A stretch of DNA of 57,068 nt. It comes from Geodermatophilus sp. YIM 151500 (GTDB taxonomy: Bacteria; Actinomycetota; Actinomycetes; Mycobacteriales; Geodermatophilaceae). Position numbers and translations under genes: made by a program. The notes under the pieces are model-generated. The model was not told the origin of the DNA. It saw only the letters and a program-made list of their open reading frames with translations, and searched no databases. The DNA lies in assembly GCF_025716945.1 (NCBI RefSeq), contig NZ_JAOVZT010000016.1:31725-88792 (forward strand), read 5' to 3'. Below, in pieces: positions 25,898 through 34,576 of the stretch; position 1 is the first letter of the stretch, and each line of letters opens with the position of its first letter.

Positions 25898-28029
25898 GCA
25901 CGTCTCCCCGCGGCCTGCGGTCCCTTTCCCTACATGACCGCTATCGCAGCGATCAGGAAGACGTCGTCGCCACCTTCTACGTGCCGGCCTTCACCGTCGC
26001 GTCCAGCTACAGCCGCGCGGTGGGCTACTTCACCTCCAGCAGTCTCGCCCTCTATGCCCGCGGCATCGAGACGTTCGCTGCGCGGGGCGGCACGATGCGG
26101 GTGGTCGCCTCTCCGCATCTCAGCGAAGACGACATCGTGGACATCGAACGGGGCTACGACGTCCGCGCGGTCATCGAACGGGCGACCATGCGCGAGCTGG
26201 ATTTCGAGGAGCAGGAACCGGTCCTCGATGGACTCGGCATGCTGGGCCGCCTGATCGCCGAGGGCCAACTCGACATCAAGCTGGCATTCGTCGAGCAAGC
26301 TGGGCGCGTTGGCATCTACCACGAGAAGATCGGCGTCTTTCGCGACGACTTCGGCGACCTCGTGGGCTTCACGGGCAGCAGTAACGAGACCTACGGCGGT
26401 CTCATGGCCAACTTCGAATCTGTCGAGGTCTACCGCGGCTGGGTGGCAGGGGACGGCGCGCGGGCGCTCCGGCTCGAGCGTGACTTCCAGGCGCTCTGGG
26501 CCAACCAGACGCCGAACCTCGCGGTTGAGCGCTTTCCGGATATTGCCCGCGAGCGGCTCATCAAGCTCGGCAGCGAGCGACCGAATCGCCCGGTGCCAGG
26601 CCGCGATGACGCGCTGACGCCTGCCCCGCCCACCGTTTCCGAGCCGATGCGGCTGCGCATCCCCAGCTGGCTGGACGTCCGCGGCTACCAGCGGCAGGCG
26701 GTCGAGTCGTGGCTTCGTCAACAAGGCCGCGGCATCCTCAAGATGGCCACCGGCACCGGGAAAACGAAGACGGCCATGATCGCCGCCACCCAGCTCGGCA
26801 ACGTCCTGGGGCAGCGCGAGCAACCCCTTGTCGTGCTCATCCTGGCCCCGCTGCAGCACCTGGTCGACCAGTGGATCACCGAGGTAGGCGACTTCGGCGT
26901 GCGCCCGATCGCCATCTACGAGGCGAGCCAGAAGTGGATGCGCGCCGTCGAAGACCAACTGGCCGAAGCCCGTCTCGGCCAGCGCCCGGTGGTGGTCATG
27001 GTCGCCACCAACAAGTCGTTCGCCGGTGACAGGTTTCAGGCGGTGCTGTCCCGCATCACGCAGCCGCTGCTGGTCATAGCCGACGAGGCGCACAACCTCG
27101 GCTCGTCGACCTATCGCACGGCACTTCCCCCGGGCGCCACCTACCGCCTGGCCCTCTCGGCGACACCGGAGCGTTGGTTCGACGATGCGGGCACCGACGC
27201 GCTCATCGACTACTTCGGTCCGATCGTCTTCGAGCTCGGTCTCGCCAAGGCGATCGAGATGGGGGCGCTGTGCCGCTACACCTACCTCCCGCGGCTCGTG
27301 GAATTGAACGACCAAGAGACCAATCTGTACGTCGAGCTGACGACGCAAATCGCCAAGCGCATCGCTGCGGGCGACAGCGTGCAGGACGCCGACCCTGACT
27401 CCCCCATCGGCTTCCTGCTGCGGCAGCGCGCCGGCGTCATGGGACATGCCGAGGGCAAGGTGGCGGCGCTCCAAGCGGACCTGAGCGCACGCCGAGACTC
27501 CTGGTTCCAGCTCGTCTATTGCGCCGAGGGCCGGCGACCGACGGAGCCGGGTGACCCGCCGGGGCCTAACCAGCTCAACGACGTCATGCAGCTGGTGGGC
27601 CACCGGCTGCAGCTACCGGCCCACTCCTACGTCGACGGCGTCTCGCGGCCACAGCGCAGGGTAGTGCTGCGCCGTTTCAGCAGGGGCGACGATCTACGGG
27701 TACTGGTCGCCATGCGCTGTCTCGATGAGGGCGTCGACATCCCCGATGCCCGCATCGGTTACCTGCTAGCCAGCAGCAGCAATCCTCGCCAGTTCATCCA
27801 GCGGCGCGGACGCCTGCTGCGTCGTGCCCCCGGCAAGGAGCAGGCCGAGATCCTGGATTACCTCGCGGTGCCGCCGGCTGGGGCACCAGTCAACTTCGAT
27901 GTCGAGCGAGCCCTATTGGCGCGTGAGCTGCAGCGGGCCCACGAGTTCGGCACGTTGTCGGAGAACTATGCGAGCACGCTCCAGGTGCTCCGGCCGCTGA
28001 AGGAGCGGTACCAGCTCCTGGACATGTAG
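25894..28029 (+). CDS. PLD-nuclease/SF2 helicase fusion, restriction-enzyme-like
   Basis: A 711-aa protein. Residues about 20-190 form a phospholipase D-like nuclease domain, with the HxK motif in IYHEKIGVFRD and the downstream GFTGSSNET. A superfamily 2 helicase follows: Walker A ATGTGKTKTA (about residue 287), DEAH box ADEAHNLGSSTY (about 396), motif III LSATPERW, and motif VI QFIQRRGRLLRRA (about 635). This architecture matches helicase-nuclease restriction subunits, including the family annotated as the DNA phosphorothioation system restriction enzyme. GTG start overlapping the previous TGA. In this operon it is the best candidate for the DNA-cutting or translocating subunit. Confidence 0.82.
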   Translation: MSTSPRGLRSLSLHDRYRSDQEDVVATFYVPAFTVASSYSRAVGYFTSSSLALYARGIETFAARGGTMRVVASPHLSEDDIVDIERGYDVRAVIERATMRELDFEEQEPVLDGLGMLGRLIAEGQLDIKLAFVEQAGRVGIYHEKIGVFRDDFGDLVGFTGSSNETYGGLMANFESVEVYRGWVAGDGARALRLERDFQALWANQTPNLAVERFPDIARERLIKLGSERPNRPVPGRDDALTPAPPTVSEPMRLRIPSWLDVRGYQRQAVESWLRQQGRGILKMATGTGKTKTAMIAATQLGNVLGQREQPLVVLILAPLQHLVDQWITEVGDFGVRPIAIYEASQKWMRAVEDQLAEARLGQRPVVVMVATNKSFAGDRFQAVLSRITQPLLVIADEAHNLGSSTYRTALPPGATYRLALSATPERWFDDAGTDALIDYFGPIVFELGLAKAIEMGALCRYTYLPRLVELNDQETNLYVELTTQIAKRIAAGDSVQDADPDSPIGFLLRQRAGVMGHAEGKVAALQADLSARRDSWFQLVYCAEGRRPTEPGDPPGPNQLNDVMQLVGHRLQLPAHSYVDGVSRPQRRVVLRRFSRGDDLRVLVAMRCLDEGVDIPDARIGYLLASSSNPRQFIQRRGRLLRRAPGKEQAEILDYLAVPPAGAPVNFDVERALLARELQRAHEFGTLSENYASTLQVLRPLKERYQLLDM

Positions 28030-28071
28030 CAGCGGCACCCCTACGGAACATCCACGGCAAGGGAGACATCG

Positions 28072-28236
28072 GTGACCGATGACGGTCGCACGGAGAAGCA
28101 GGTGCTTGAGGAGCTTGGCGACGAGGAGCGCGCCCTGCTCAAGCGCGTCCTGGAGATCGAGCGAGCCAAGCTCCACTTGAGCGCCTACGACGCCACGGAC
28201 GACTTGCTCGCCGCGGTCAAGGAGATTATTCCGTGA
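28072..28236 (+). CDS. 54-aa acidic helical protein of the defence operon
   Basis: A short gene starting at GTG 28072 with GGGAGA upstream, ending at TGA 28234-28236, which overlaps the GTG of the following ATPase gene. The translation (TDDGRTEKQVLEELGDEE ... LLKRVLEIERAKLHL ... DDLLAAVKEIIP) is charged, helix-forming and coding in composition. Its position between the helicase and the ATPase, with coupled translation, suggests a small complex subunit, comparable in size to other Dnd accessory proteins. I do not recognise a family. Confidence 0.7.
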   Translation: MTDDGRTEKQVLEELGDEERALLKRVLEIERAKLHLSAYDATDDLLAAVKEIIP

Positions 28237-30290
28237 GGCTGCAGTCCATCACGCTGACGAACTTCCGCCAGTTCGAGGGCGTACAGACGTTCGACTTGAC
28301 CTCCGACGCCATCCGCCCCGTGTCGTTGCTCTTCGGCGCGAACGGAGCCGGCAAGACCACCTTCCTGAATGCCTTCACGTGGGCGCTCCACGGTGCGATG
28401 TCAGAGGATGTGGAACAGCAGGAGCGCATGGTGAGCGACAGCGTGTGGCGCGCGCTGCCGATCGGCCAGTCCGTCGAGGTCGCTGTCGAACTCCGGTTCG
28501 ACCACGAGGGCCGCGACTACCGACTGCTGCGCCAGGCCAGCGTGCACAAGCAGTCCGACCACCAGACGCGCCCGTCACCCGAACTGCAGCTGTGGATGAC
28601 CGCTGCCGATGGTTCGTCGGAGGTCGTGCGCGCGCCGCAAGAGACCGTCTACAGCATCTTGCCCCGTGGAGTGAGCCGCTTCTTCTTCTTCAACGGCGAG
28701 CGGATCGAGAACCTGGTCAAGAGAGGCGCCTACGCCGAGGTCCAACAGGACATCAAGGTGCTGCTGGACCTCGAGCAGGTCGAGCGCGCGCTCGCGCACC
28801 TGCCGAAGGTGGATCGCAAGCTCACCGCGGAGCTCAAGAAGCACGGCGGAGACAAAGCCACTGAGATCCAGGAGGCCATCGACGCCCTACGCGAGCGGGA
28901 AACCACCGATCGCGACCAGCTGAAACTGCTGGAAGGCGACCTGGCGGCGCTCACCGAGGAACGTGACGCGGTGCTCGACGTGCTGCGGCAGCACAACGAG
29001 ACGCGGCCCATCCAGGAGCGTCGCGACGCGGTCGCCCGCGACCTGGAAGACGCCAAGGCGGCCCTTGCAACCGCCCAAGCCGAGCGGCAGCACCTCATCG
29101 CCACGCGCGGATTCCTGGCCTTCACCGAGTCACTCGGCGACACGACCCAGGCGATGGCCGAGAGCTTGTACGAGAAGGGGAAATTGCCGTCCCCACTGAA
29201 GCGGGAGTTCGTCGACAAGCTGCTGAAGAACGGAGCCTGCATCTGCGGCACGCCGCTGACCGAGCACTCCGAGCCGTGGCTGCACGTGAAGGACTGGCGC
29301 CAGAAGGCCGGCCTGCAAGCGGTCGAGACGGCGTGGCAGCAGCTGAGCGGCCAGATCGGCCCGCTGGCAACAGCCCGCGTCGACCTGCGGGAGAGTCTGT
29401 CGTCGCTCATGACGCGCATCAACGCGCAGCGCGACCGGGTCGACCGGCTCATCGAGGAGCAGTCGGAGCTCGACGGCAAACTGCGCGACAGCCGGCGGGA
29501 GGACGTGCAGGCGCTTGAGAGCAAGCGGATCGACCTGGACACGCAGCTCGGCATCAAGCAGCAGCGCATCGGCTCGGTGCGGTCTGAGCTGGATCGCCTG
29601 GGGAGAGACATCGAGCAGAAGACCAAAGAGCGCCGCACCGCGGAGGTGACGGACGAGCTGGCCGCCAAGGCCCGAGCCCGCTCGGACCTGGTGCAGTCGG
29701 TGAAGAAGGCCCTAGAGGAGATCCTCGCCATCCGCGAGGAGGACATGCGTCGTCGGCTCGACGCCGAGCTCAAGACCGTGTTTCGGAGCATCACCCACCA
29801 GAACCACGTCCCGTCGCTCAATCGGGGCTTCGAGCTGACGCTCCACAAGGACGTCGACGGCGTGCAGCTCCAGGTGCCGAAGTCAACCGGTGAGAACCAG
29901 ATCTTGAGCCTGAGCTTCGTGGCCGCGGTGTCCAAGTTGGCGCGCGAGATCCGCAAGGAGCGCCGGGCCGAAGGAGAGGCGCCGCCCGACGCGGGCATCT
30001 ATCCGATCGTCATGGACGCCGCGTTCGGCTCGCTCGACCAGGACTACCAGCAGGCCGTCTCGCGCGCCCTGGCGCAGATGGCACCGCAGTTGGTCGTCCT
30101 GGTCAGCAAGAGCCAGGGACTCGGCAGGGTCGTCACCGAGCTGATGCCCTACGTCAGCCACCTGGGGGTCATCGAGACCCACACCACGGCCGCCGGCGAT
30201 GTCGCGGACGACATCGAGATCGAGGGCGTCGCCCACCCCTACATCAGGCCAGCGAGCACCGACCATTCCGAGCTGAAGGTGATCAAGTGA
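28233..30290 (+). CDS. SMC/Rad50-type ATPase, DndD-like paralogue
   Basis: A 685-aa protein. N-terminal ATP-binding lobe: RLQSITLTNFRQFEG and Walker A FGANGAGKTTF (residues 35-43), then FFFNGERIENL, the same block as FFFDGEQIEAL in the true DndD of this island. A long coiled coil is interrupted by a Cys motif GACICGTPL (about residue 335), a hook-like CxC. The C-terminal lobe has the signature-like NQILSLSFVAAVS and Walker B IVMDAAFGSLD, with Ala where SMC proteins have the catalytic Glu (DndD has Thr). It differs from DndD at 32603-34576 in having the hook and in operon context, so it is a second, divergent ATPase probably powering the effector. Confidence 0.8.
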   Translation: MRLQSITLTNFRQFEGVQTFDLTSDAIRPVSLLFGANGAGKTTFLNAFTWALHGAMSEDVEQQERMVSDSVWRALPIGQSVEVAVELRFDHEGRDYRLLRQASVHKQSDHQTRPSPELQLWMTAADGSSEVVRAPQETVYSILPRGVSRFFFFNGERIENLVKRGAYAEVQQDIKVLLDLEQVERALAHLPKVDRKLTAELKKHGGDKATEIQEAIDALRERETTDRDQLKLLEGDLAALTEERDAVLDVLRQHNETRPIQERRDAVARDLEDAKAALATAQAERQHLIATRGFLAFTESLGDTTQAMAESLYEKGKLPSPLKREFVDKLLKNGACICGTPLTEHSEPWLHVKDWRQKAGLQAVETAWQQLSGQIGPLATARVDLRESLSSLMTRINAQRDRVDRLIEEQSELDGKLRDSRREDVQALESKRIDLDTQLGIKQQRIGSVRSELDRLGRDIEQKTKERRTAEVTDELAAKARARSDLVQSVKKALEEILAIREEDMRRRLDAELKTVFRSITHQNHVPSLNRGFELTLHKDVDGVQLQVPKSTGENQILSLSFVAAVSKLAREIRKERRAEGEAPPDAGIYPIVMDAAFGSLDQDYQQAVSRALAQMAPQLVVLVSKSQGLGRVVTELMPYVSHLGVIETHTTAAGDVADDIEIEGVAHPYIRPASTDHSELKVIK

Positions 30291-30760
30291 CGACAGCCGC
30301 CGTCGACGTTCGGATCCGCCGTCCACAGCAGCACGAAGCCCTGTTACTTGAGCTGCAGACCGAGTCCCGGTTTCCGTACTTCCGCGACGTACTGCTGTTC
30401 GCGGCGGCACTCGGCTTCCGAAACGAACGCCGTGTGCCGTTCACGGCCGCGTCGGGTGACCCCATTCGTTACGACACCCTGACGGCGCCGATGTTCAGCG
30501 AGGCGCTCGTCAACATGATCGCGGCCAACGTGGTGACTGACGATCCCGAGGTCATGGACGCCAGCCGCATCGAGGAGCGGGTCAAGATCTTCGAGGAGTA
30601 CGCCAACGGCGGGCTGGAGTACCTCCAGGAGCAGGTCAACTTCCGGCACCAGCCGGCAGCCCTCGTCGTCGACGCCCTCGTAACGGAGGCCCTGTCCGAG
30701 AGCGGAGCCGCCAAGCCGGTCTCGGTGGAGGAGCTGCTCAGTGGGGCGAGCTGGGGGTAG
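30287..30760 (+). CDS. Dnd system-associated small protein (TIGR04062-like)
   Basis: A 157-aa protein whose GTG overlaps the ATPase stop. The block SRFPYFRDVLLFAAALGFRN resembles the small proteins annotated as dnd system-associated protein 4; the rest is helical and acidic (IEERVKIFEEYANGGLEYLQEQ). Its 3' end overlaps the convergent methyltransferase gene by 23 bp. It is probably a structural or specificity subunit of the plus-strand module. The family assignment is from memory of the motif and moderately sure. Confidence 0.6.
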   Translation: MTTAAVDVRIRRPQQHEALLLELQTESRFPYFRDVLLFAAALGFRNERRVPFTAASGDPIRYDTLTAPMFSEALVNMIAANVVTDDPEVMDASRIEERVKIFEEYANGGLEYLQEQVNFRHQPAALVVDALVTEALSESGAAKPVSVEELLSGASWG

Positions 30761-32207
30761 CGGGCCGGCGCACCAGCCGGTGGCCCTGCACGGTAACCCC
30801 GGCCTGCGCCAGCACCGCCTCCCAGCCGGCCCGTGTGCCGATGCGGCTGGGATCTGCGTAGAGACCCTTCCGGTGCTCCGCCTTGGTCAAGCGGGCGTAC
30901 ATCTCCCGCCGCGGATCATCCGGTCCGACGAACTCCTCCTTGCGATGCAGCAGCGGCGGGTTGTCGACCTGGCGGTAGTCGCGCCAGTCGACTGTTAGCT
31001 TTCGGAGATTGACCGTGACCGCGCTGGCCAGGGTCGGGTGTGCCTGGCGCTCGAACGTCGGATACGAGAGGTAGGACACCTGAGGCTGGGTGACTGAGAG
31101 CTTCACCAGATTGGCGTTCTCGACGGTCCCCGCCAACACGCGTGCACACCCTTCGTAGACCTGCAGCACCGGGGGCAGGTGGCCTATCGCGCTGCGGTGA
31201 ACGTAGACCGCGCTTGGCGTCTGCTTACCCACCGAGGCGCTGCGCGCCGACACGAGCACGATGGCCGGGTCACCACAGGACAGCAGCAGCCGGTCCGCCT
31301 GCACGCAGGCCGCCTGGTAAGTCCCGAAGAGGCTCCGGATGTCCGTGGCCAGGCTGGCCGGCAGCTGGCTGTAACTGGGCCGTCGGCCGAAGCGCGACAG
31401 GGCGATGTAGATCAACAGCTCCGAGCGGCGCTGGATGGTGATCTGCTGCCAGAGGTCGGTATCGGTTACCTGCTGCAGCAGCCGGACCGCCCGGCCGATG
31501 CTGCCGAAGACCGTCGTGAGATCCCCTTCAGCCGCCTGGCTTAGCTCGCCCGGACGCGGCGGCCGAGCGTGCGCGGTCATGAAATCCAGCAGCGGCTCCA
31601 GCCGCTCGCGGTTGGATTCGTAGATGGCCTGCGGCTCGATGCGGACGCGCGGTCGGTAGGTGTGCACCCGGCGGGCCAGGAAGTCTTGGGCGGTGGATGG
31701 CTCCCGGAACAGATAGAGGATGCCGGGCGCCGCGGCAACCGGTGGAACGCCGAGGGTCTGTTCGATCCAGGTGGCCAGCTCTGCCTGTTCGTAGAACTTC
31801 TGGAAGGTGCCGGTCCGGGTGAGCAGACCATCGCCGAAGGGCCGGCCGACGAGGTCGCGGGCGTCCCACACGAGGCGCGCGCTGACAACGAGCAGCCGGT
31901 TGGCCAACCCCCAGGCTTGGCGAAGGCAGGCGGCGCGTTCGGATTGGTCCTCGATGACGTTGACGACGTAGCCGAGATTGACGACGTCGGCGGCGGCCCG
32001 GGGCCCATCGGGCTGGTGAACCGGATCCCAACCCGCAGCCGGAATGCCGAGTGCTTTGGCATGGCGCACGTCGTCGCCGCGGCCGCTGCCGTAGTCCAGC
32101 AGCGTCTGGGATGGGTTGAGCAAGTTGTCGGCCAGGGCGGTCGCGAGCGGCCGGGACAGGTGGGTGCGGACCAGCGCTGTCCGGTGGCGCGCGACCGCCG
32201 AGATCAT
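30738..32207 (-). CDS. DNA phosphorothioation-associated putative methyltransferase (TIGR04096-like)
   Basis: A 489-aa protein. The SAM-binding motif I is LLDYGSGRGDDVRHAKALG (about residue 38), followed by AAGWDP at the end of strand 2 and a motif VVNLGYVVNVIED. C-terminal two thirds are specific to the family that accompanies dnd loci. It overlaps dndE (ATGA), so it is the last gene of the dndBCDE operon. The target (DNA or protein) is unproven; in phosphorothioating archaea and bacteria it has been proposed to act alongside sulfur modification. Confidence 0.8.
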   Translation of the reverse strand: MISAVARHRTALVRTHLSRPLATALADNLLNPSQTLLDYGSGRGDDVRHAKALGIPAAGWDPVHQPDGPRAAADVVNLGYVVNVIEDQSERAACLRQAWGLANRLLVVSARLVWDARDLVGRPFGDGLLTRTGTFQKFYEQAELATWIEQTLGVPPVAAAPGILYLFREPSTAQDFLARRVHTYRPRVRIEPQAIYESNRERLEPLLDFMTAHARPPRPGELSQAAEGDLTTVFGSIGRAVRLLQQVTDTDLWQQITIQRRSELLIYIALSRFGRRPSYSQLPASLATDIRSLFGTYQAACVQADRLLLSCGDPAIVLVSARSASVGKQTPSAVYVHRSAIGHLPPVLQVYEGCARVLAGTVENANLVKLSVTQPQVSYLSYPTFERQAHPTLASAVTVNLRKLTVDWRDYRQVDNPPLLHRKEEFVGPDDPRREMYARLTKAEHRKGLYADPSRIGTRAGWEAVLAQAGVTVQGHRLVRRPATPSSPH

Positions 32208-32596
32208 GCGGCGGCCACCCCCTCCAGTGCCAAGCTGGCCAGGCCTGCCACATCCGTTACCCGAGGATCGCCGAAGAGGTAGCCGATGCCGCGGTGCAGG
32301 TGGAGCCGGAACTGCTGCGCCAGCGTCTCCTCGTCCAGTGCCAGGCCATCCTGGTGGCAGCGGGAGCGCAGCAAGGCCCAGAGCGCGTCGCCGTAGTCGC
32401 CGGCGAAGACGCGCCAGGTCATCTCGACGTTGCTGTCGAGGCTGAGTTTGACGGCGGGAGGCGGCGCTGGCTCGGCCAGCGAGCGGCAGAACGCCCAGCG
32501 ACAGAGGACGTTCCAGTGCATGATGCCCGTCCGGCGCTTGAGCGTGATGAGCTGGTCGCGCGCCGCCTGGGACAGCCGGATGTGTTCAAGGGGCAT
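32204..32596 (-). CDS. dndE: DNA sulfur modification protein DndE
   Basis: A 130-aa protein, the usual size for DndE. The N-terminal helix RLSQAARDQLITLKRRTGIMHWNVLCRWAFC and the C-terminal HLHRGIGYLFGD are family hallmarks. DndE binds nicked DNA and is needed for sulfur insertion together with DndC and DndD. ATG 32596 lies 6 bases after the dndD stop; its own stop overlaps the methyltransferase start. Confidence 0.9.
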   Translation of the reverse strand: MPLEHIRLSQAARDQLITLKRRTGIMHWNVLCRWAFCRSLAEPAPPPAVKLSLDSNVEMTWRVFAGDYGDALWALLRSRCHQDGLALDEETLAQQFRLHLHRGIGYLFGDPRVTDVAGLASLALEGVAAA

Positions 32597-32602
32597 GCGG
32601 AC

Positions 32603-34576
32603 TCACTCCCAGAAGTAGCCGGGCACGACGGCGGTGGCGTTGGCCTTCGGATCGAAGGCCAGTTGGTAGCTGCGGCCGACGTGCTGAGCCAGCCGGCGGT
32701 GGGCAGCATCGACGATCTCTGTGTCGGTCGACAGAAGAATCACCTGGTGGCTGGCGTGCGGAAAGTAGCGCTCAAGCAAGTGCGCTCGGTGTTCCCCGTC
32801 CAGCCGACCGAGCGGCGTGTCGATGACCACCGGCAGTGGCTGGCCGGCAGCACGGGCGAGTCCCCAGAGCAGAGCGACGGCCAGCAGCTGGCGCTCCCCG
32901 GCCGACAGAGCGCCAGCCGGCAAGGCCTGCGCGTCCGGTCCGGTCAGTTGCACCGCGTAGGTCTGTGGATCGATGGACACATCGGTGATGAGGTTCGATT
33001 TGCGGAGCAGCCGGTTCAGGGCCTCGAGAACCAGAGTGGCGATGCCGTCAAGATGGCGGCGAACGGCGGCTTCGCGCAACTGCTCGAGGGTGGCCTGGAC
33101 GCGGTCGACGTGGTCGAGGAGTCGGCGACCGTCGTCGGCCACCAGACCAGCTTCAGTCCATTTGGTCCAGGCCGTTTCATACGCGGCATTAGCCCGGGCC
33201 CGATTCTGGCGCAGAGCCGTCAACTGCTCTTCCAGTTGCGTGAGCTTGGCGTCGAGCCGCAGTGCCTCGGTCGCGGCGGCATCGCGCTCGGCGAGCAGCG
33301 GCGCCAGTGAGGCAGCGTCCGGGATGGCGACGACGACGCGCTCAGCCTGGTCGAGGTCGGCTCGCACCTCCGCCCGGCGGTGGACGAGCTGGGCGAGCCG
33401 CCGCTGCGCCGCTGGCAGGGTCGTGCCGGCCAGCTGCTCGATGACGACTGCATTACTCAGGCCCGTGATGATCGGCACGTCAGTGGCGCGGGCCCGCGCC
33501 TCACGATCGGCGGCCAGCCGCTGCTCCACCGTCCGGAGCGCCTTGGCCGTCAGCTTGTCCGCAGTTAGCTGCGCCAGGAGCGCCGAGTCACGCTCGTCCA
33601 GGGCCGCCGCGACGATCCGCTGGCGGGCAGCTGACGCCTCTGCCCCGGCCTGCCGGGCGACCCGCCCCAGCAGGGCGGTGACCTGCAGCAAGGGCGCGGC
33701 CTCGGCCAGTTCTTGGCGCAGTTCCTCCTCGTAGGCGGCCAGCTGGCCTTTCAGCAAGCTTGCCCGAGCCTCCGCGACCTCCCGCTGGTCGAGCAGCTCA
33801 CCGCCCGACGCCCGGTAGCGCTCGGTCAGCTCGAACTCCTGCTTGTCGGCCCATTCCTTCTCCACCCGGGCCGCAGCCACGGCGGCAGACGCAGCCTCCT
33901 CGGCTTGCCGGGCAGCCGTCACGCCCAGCCGATGCTCATCGACCGCTTGACGGAGCTCGACGGGAACTTGTTGAGCGCGGTGGCGGCGCTTCAGCACGGC
34001 GAGGTCGGTGTTCAGCCGGTCCACCAGATCGAGCCCGAGCAGCGCGGCCAGGGCCGAGGCCAGCACCTGGCGCGACCGCTCCAAGTCGGCCAGTGCCTCG
34101 ATCTGCTCGCCGTCAAAGAAGAACAACCCGGCGATGCCCCGCGGCAGAAACGTCTCGACGTAGTCGCTCCAGGTCGCCGTCAGGGCACTGTCGTGACGGC
34201 CGTCGACCGACACCAGCAGGATCTCGCGGAGCGACTTGCCGGTGCTCTTCCAGCTGCGACGGATGCGGTAGTGGCGTTCCCGGCCCTGCTGGTAGGCGTG
34301 GAAGGCCAGTTCGATGGCGGCGCCTTCGCTTTCGGGTACGCCGCGGTGAATCAGGCCGCGCAGGTAGTTCTCGTAGCTGCCCGAGTGCCGTCCAGAGACC
34401 GGCGCCAATGGCCCGTACAGGGCGACGTGGATGGCTTCCAAGATGGTCGTCTTGCCGGCCCCATTCAGGCCGCCGATCAGCACGATCGGCTTGCGCGGCG
34501 ACGGGGGTGTCAGCTCAATGGCGTGACGGCCGGCGAAGGTGCCGACGTTGTGCAGGACAAGTTCGTCGAGGATCAC
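32603..34576 (-). CDS. dndD: DNA sulfur modification protein DndD
   Basis: A 657-aa SMC-like ATPase of the phosphorothioation complex. Walker A is GGLNGAGKTTILEA (about residue 35); GIAGLFFFDGEQIEALADLE follows at about 150. The coiled-coil arms are Ala/Arg/Glu-rich with no Cys hook. The ABC signature is ALSAGERQLLAVALLWGLA and Walker B VVIDTPLGRLD (about residue 585). GTG 34576 overlaps the dndC stop (GTGA). Confidence 0.93.
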   Translation of the reverse strand: MILDELVLHNVGTFAGRHAIELTPPSPRKPIVLIGGLNGAGKTTILEAIHVALYGPLAPVSGRHSGSYENYLRGLIHRGVPESEGAAIELAFHAYQQGRERHYRIRRSWKSTGKSLREILLVSVDGRHDSALTATWSDYVETFLPRGIAGLFFFDGEQIEALADLERSRQVLASALAALLGLDLVDRLNTDLAVLKRRHRAQQVPVELRQAVDEHRLGVTAARQAEEAASAAVAAARVEKEWADKQEFELTERYRASGGELLDQREVAEARASLLKGQLAAYEEELRQELAEAAPLLQVTALLGRVARQAGAEASAARQRIVAAALDERDSALLAQLTADKLTAKALRTVEQRLAADREARARATDVPIITGLSNAVVIEQLAGTTLPAAQRRLAQLVHRRAEVRADLDQAERVVVAIPDAASLAPLLAERDAAATEALRLDAKLTQLEEQLTALRQNRARANAAYETAWTKWTEAGLVADDGRRLLDHVDRVQATLEQLREAAVRRHLDGIATLVLEALNRLLRKSNLITDVSIDPQTYAVQLTGPDAQALPAGALSAGERQLLAVALLWGLARAAGQPLPVVIDTPLGRLDGEHRAHLLERYFPHASHQVILLSTDTEIVDAAHRRLAQHVGRSYQLAFDPKANATAVVPGYFWE

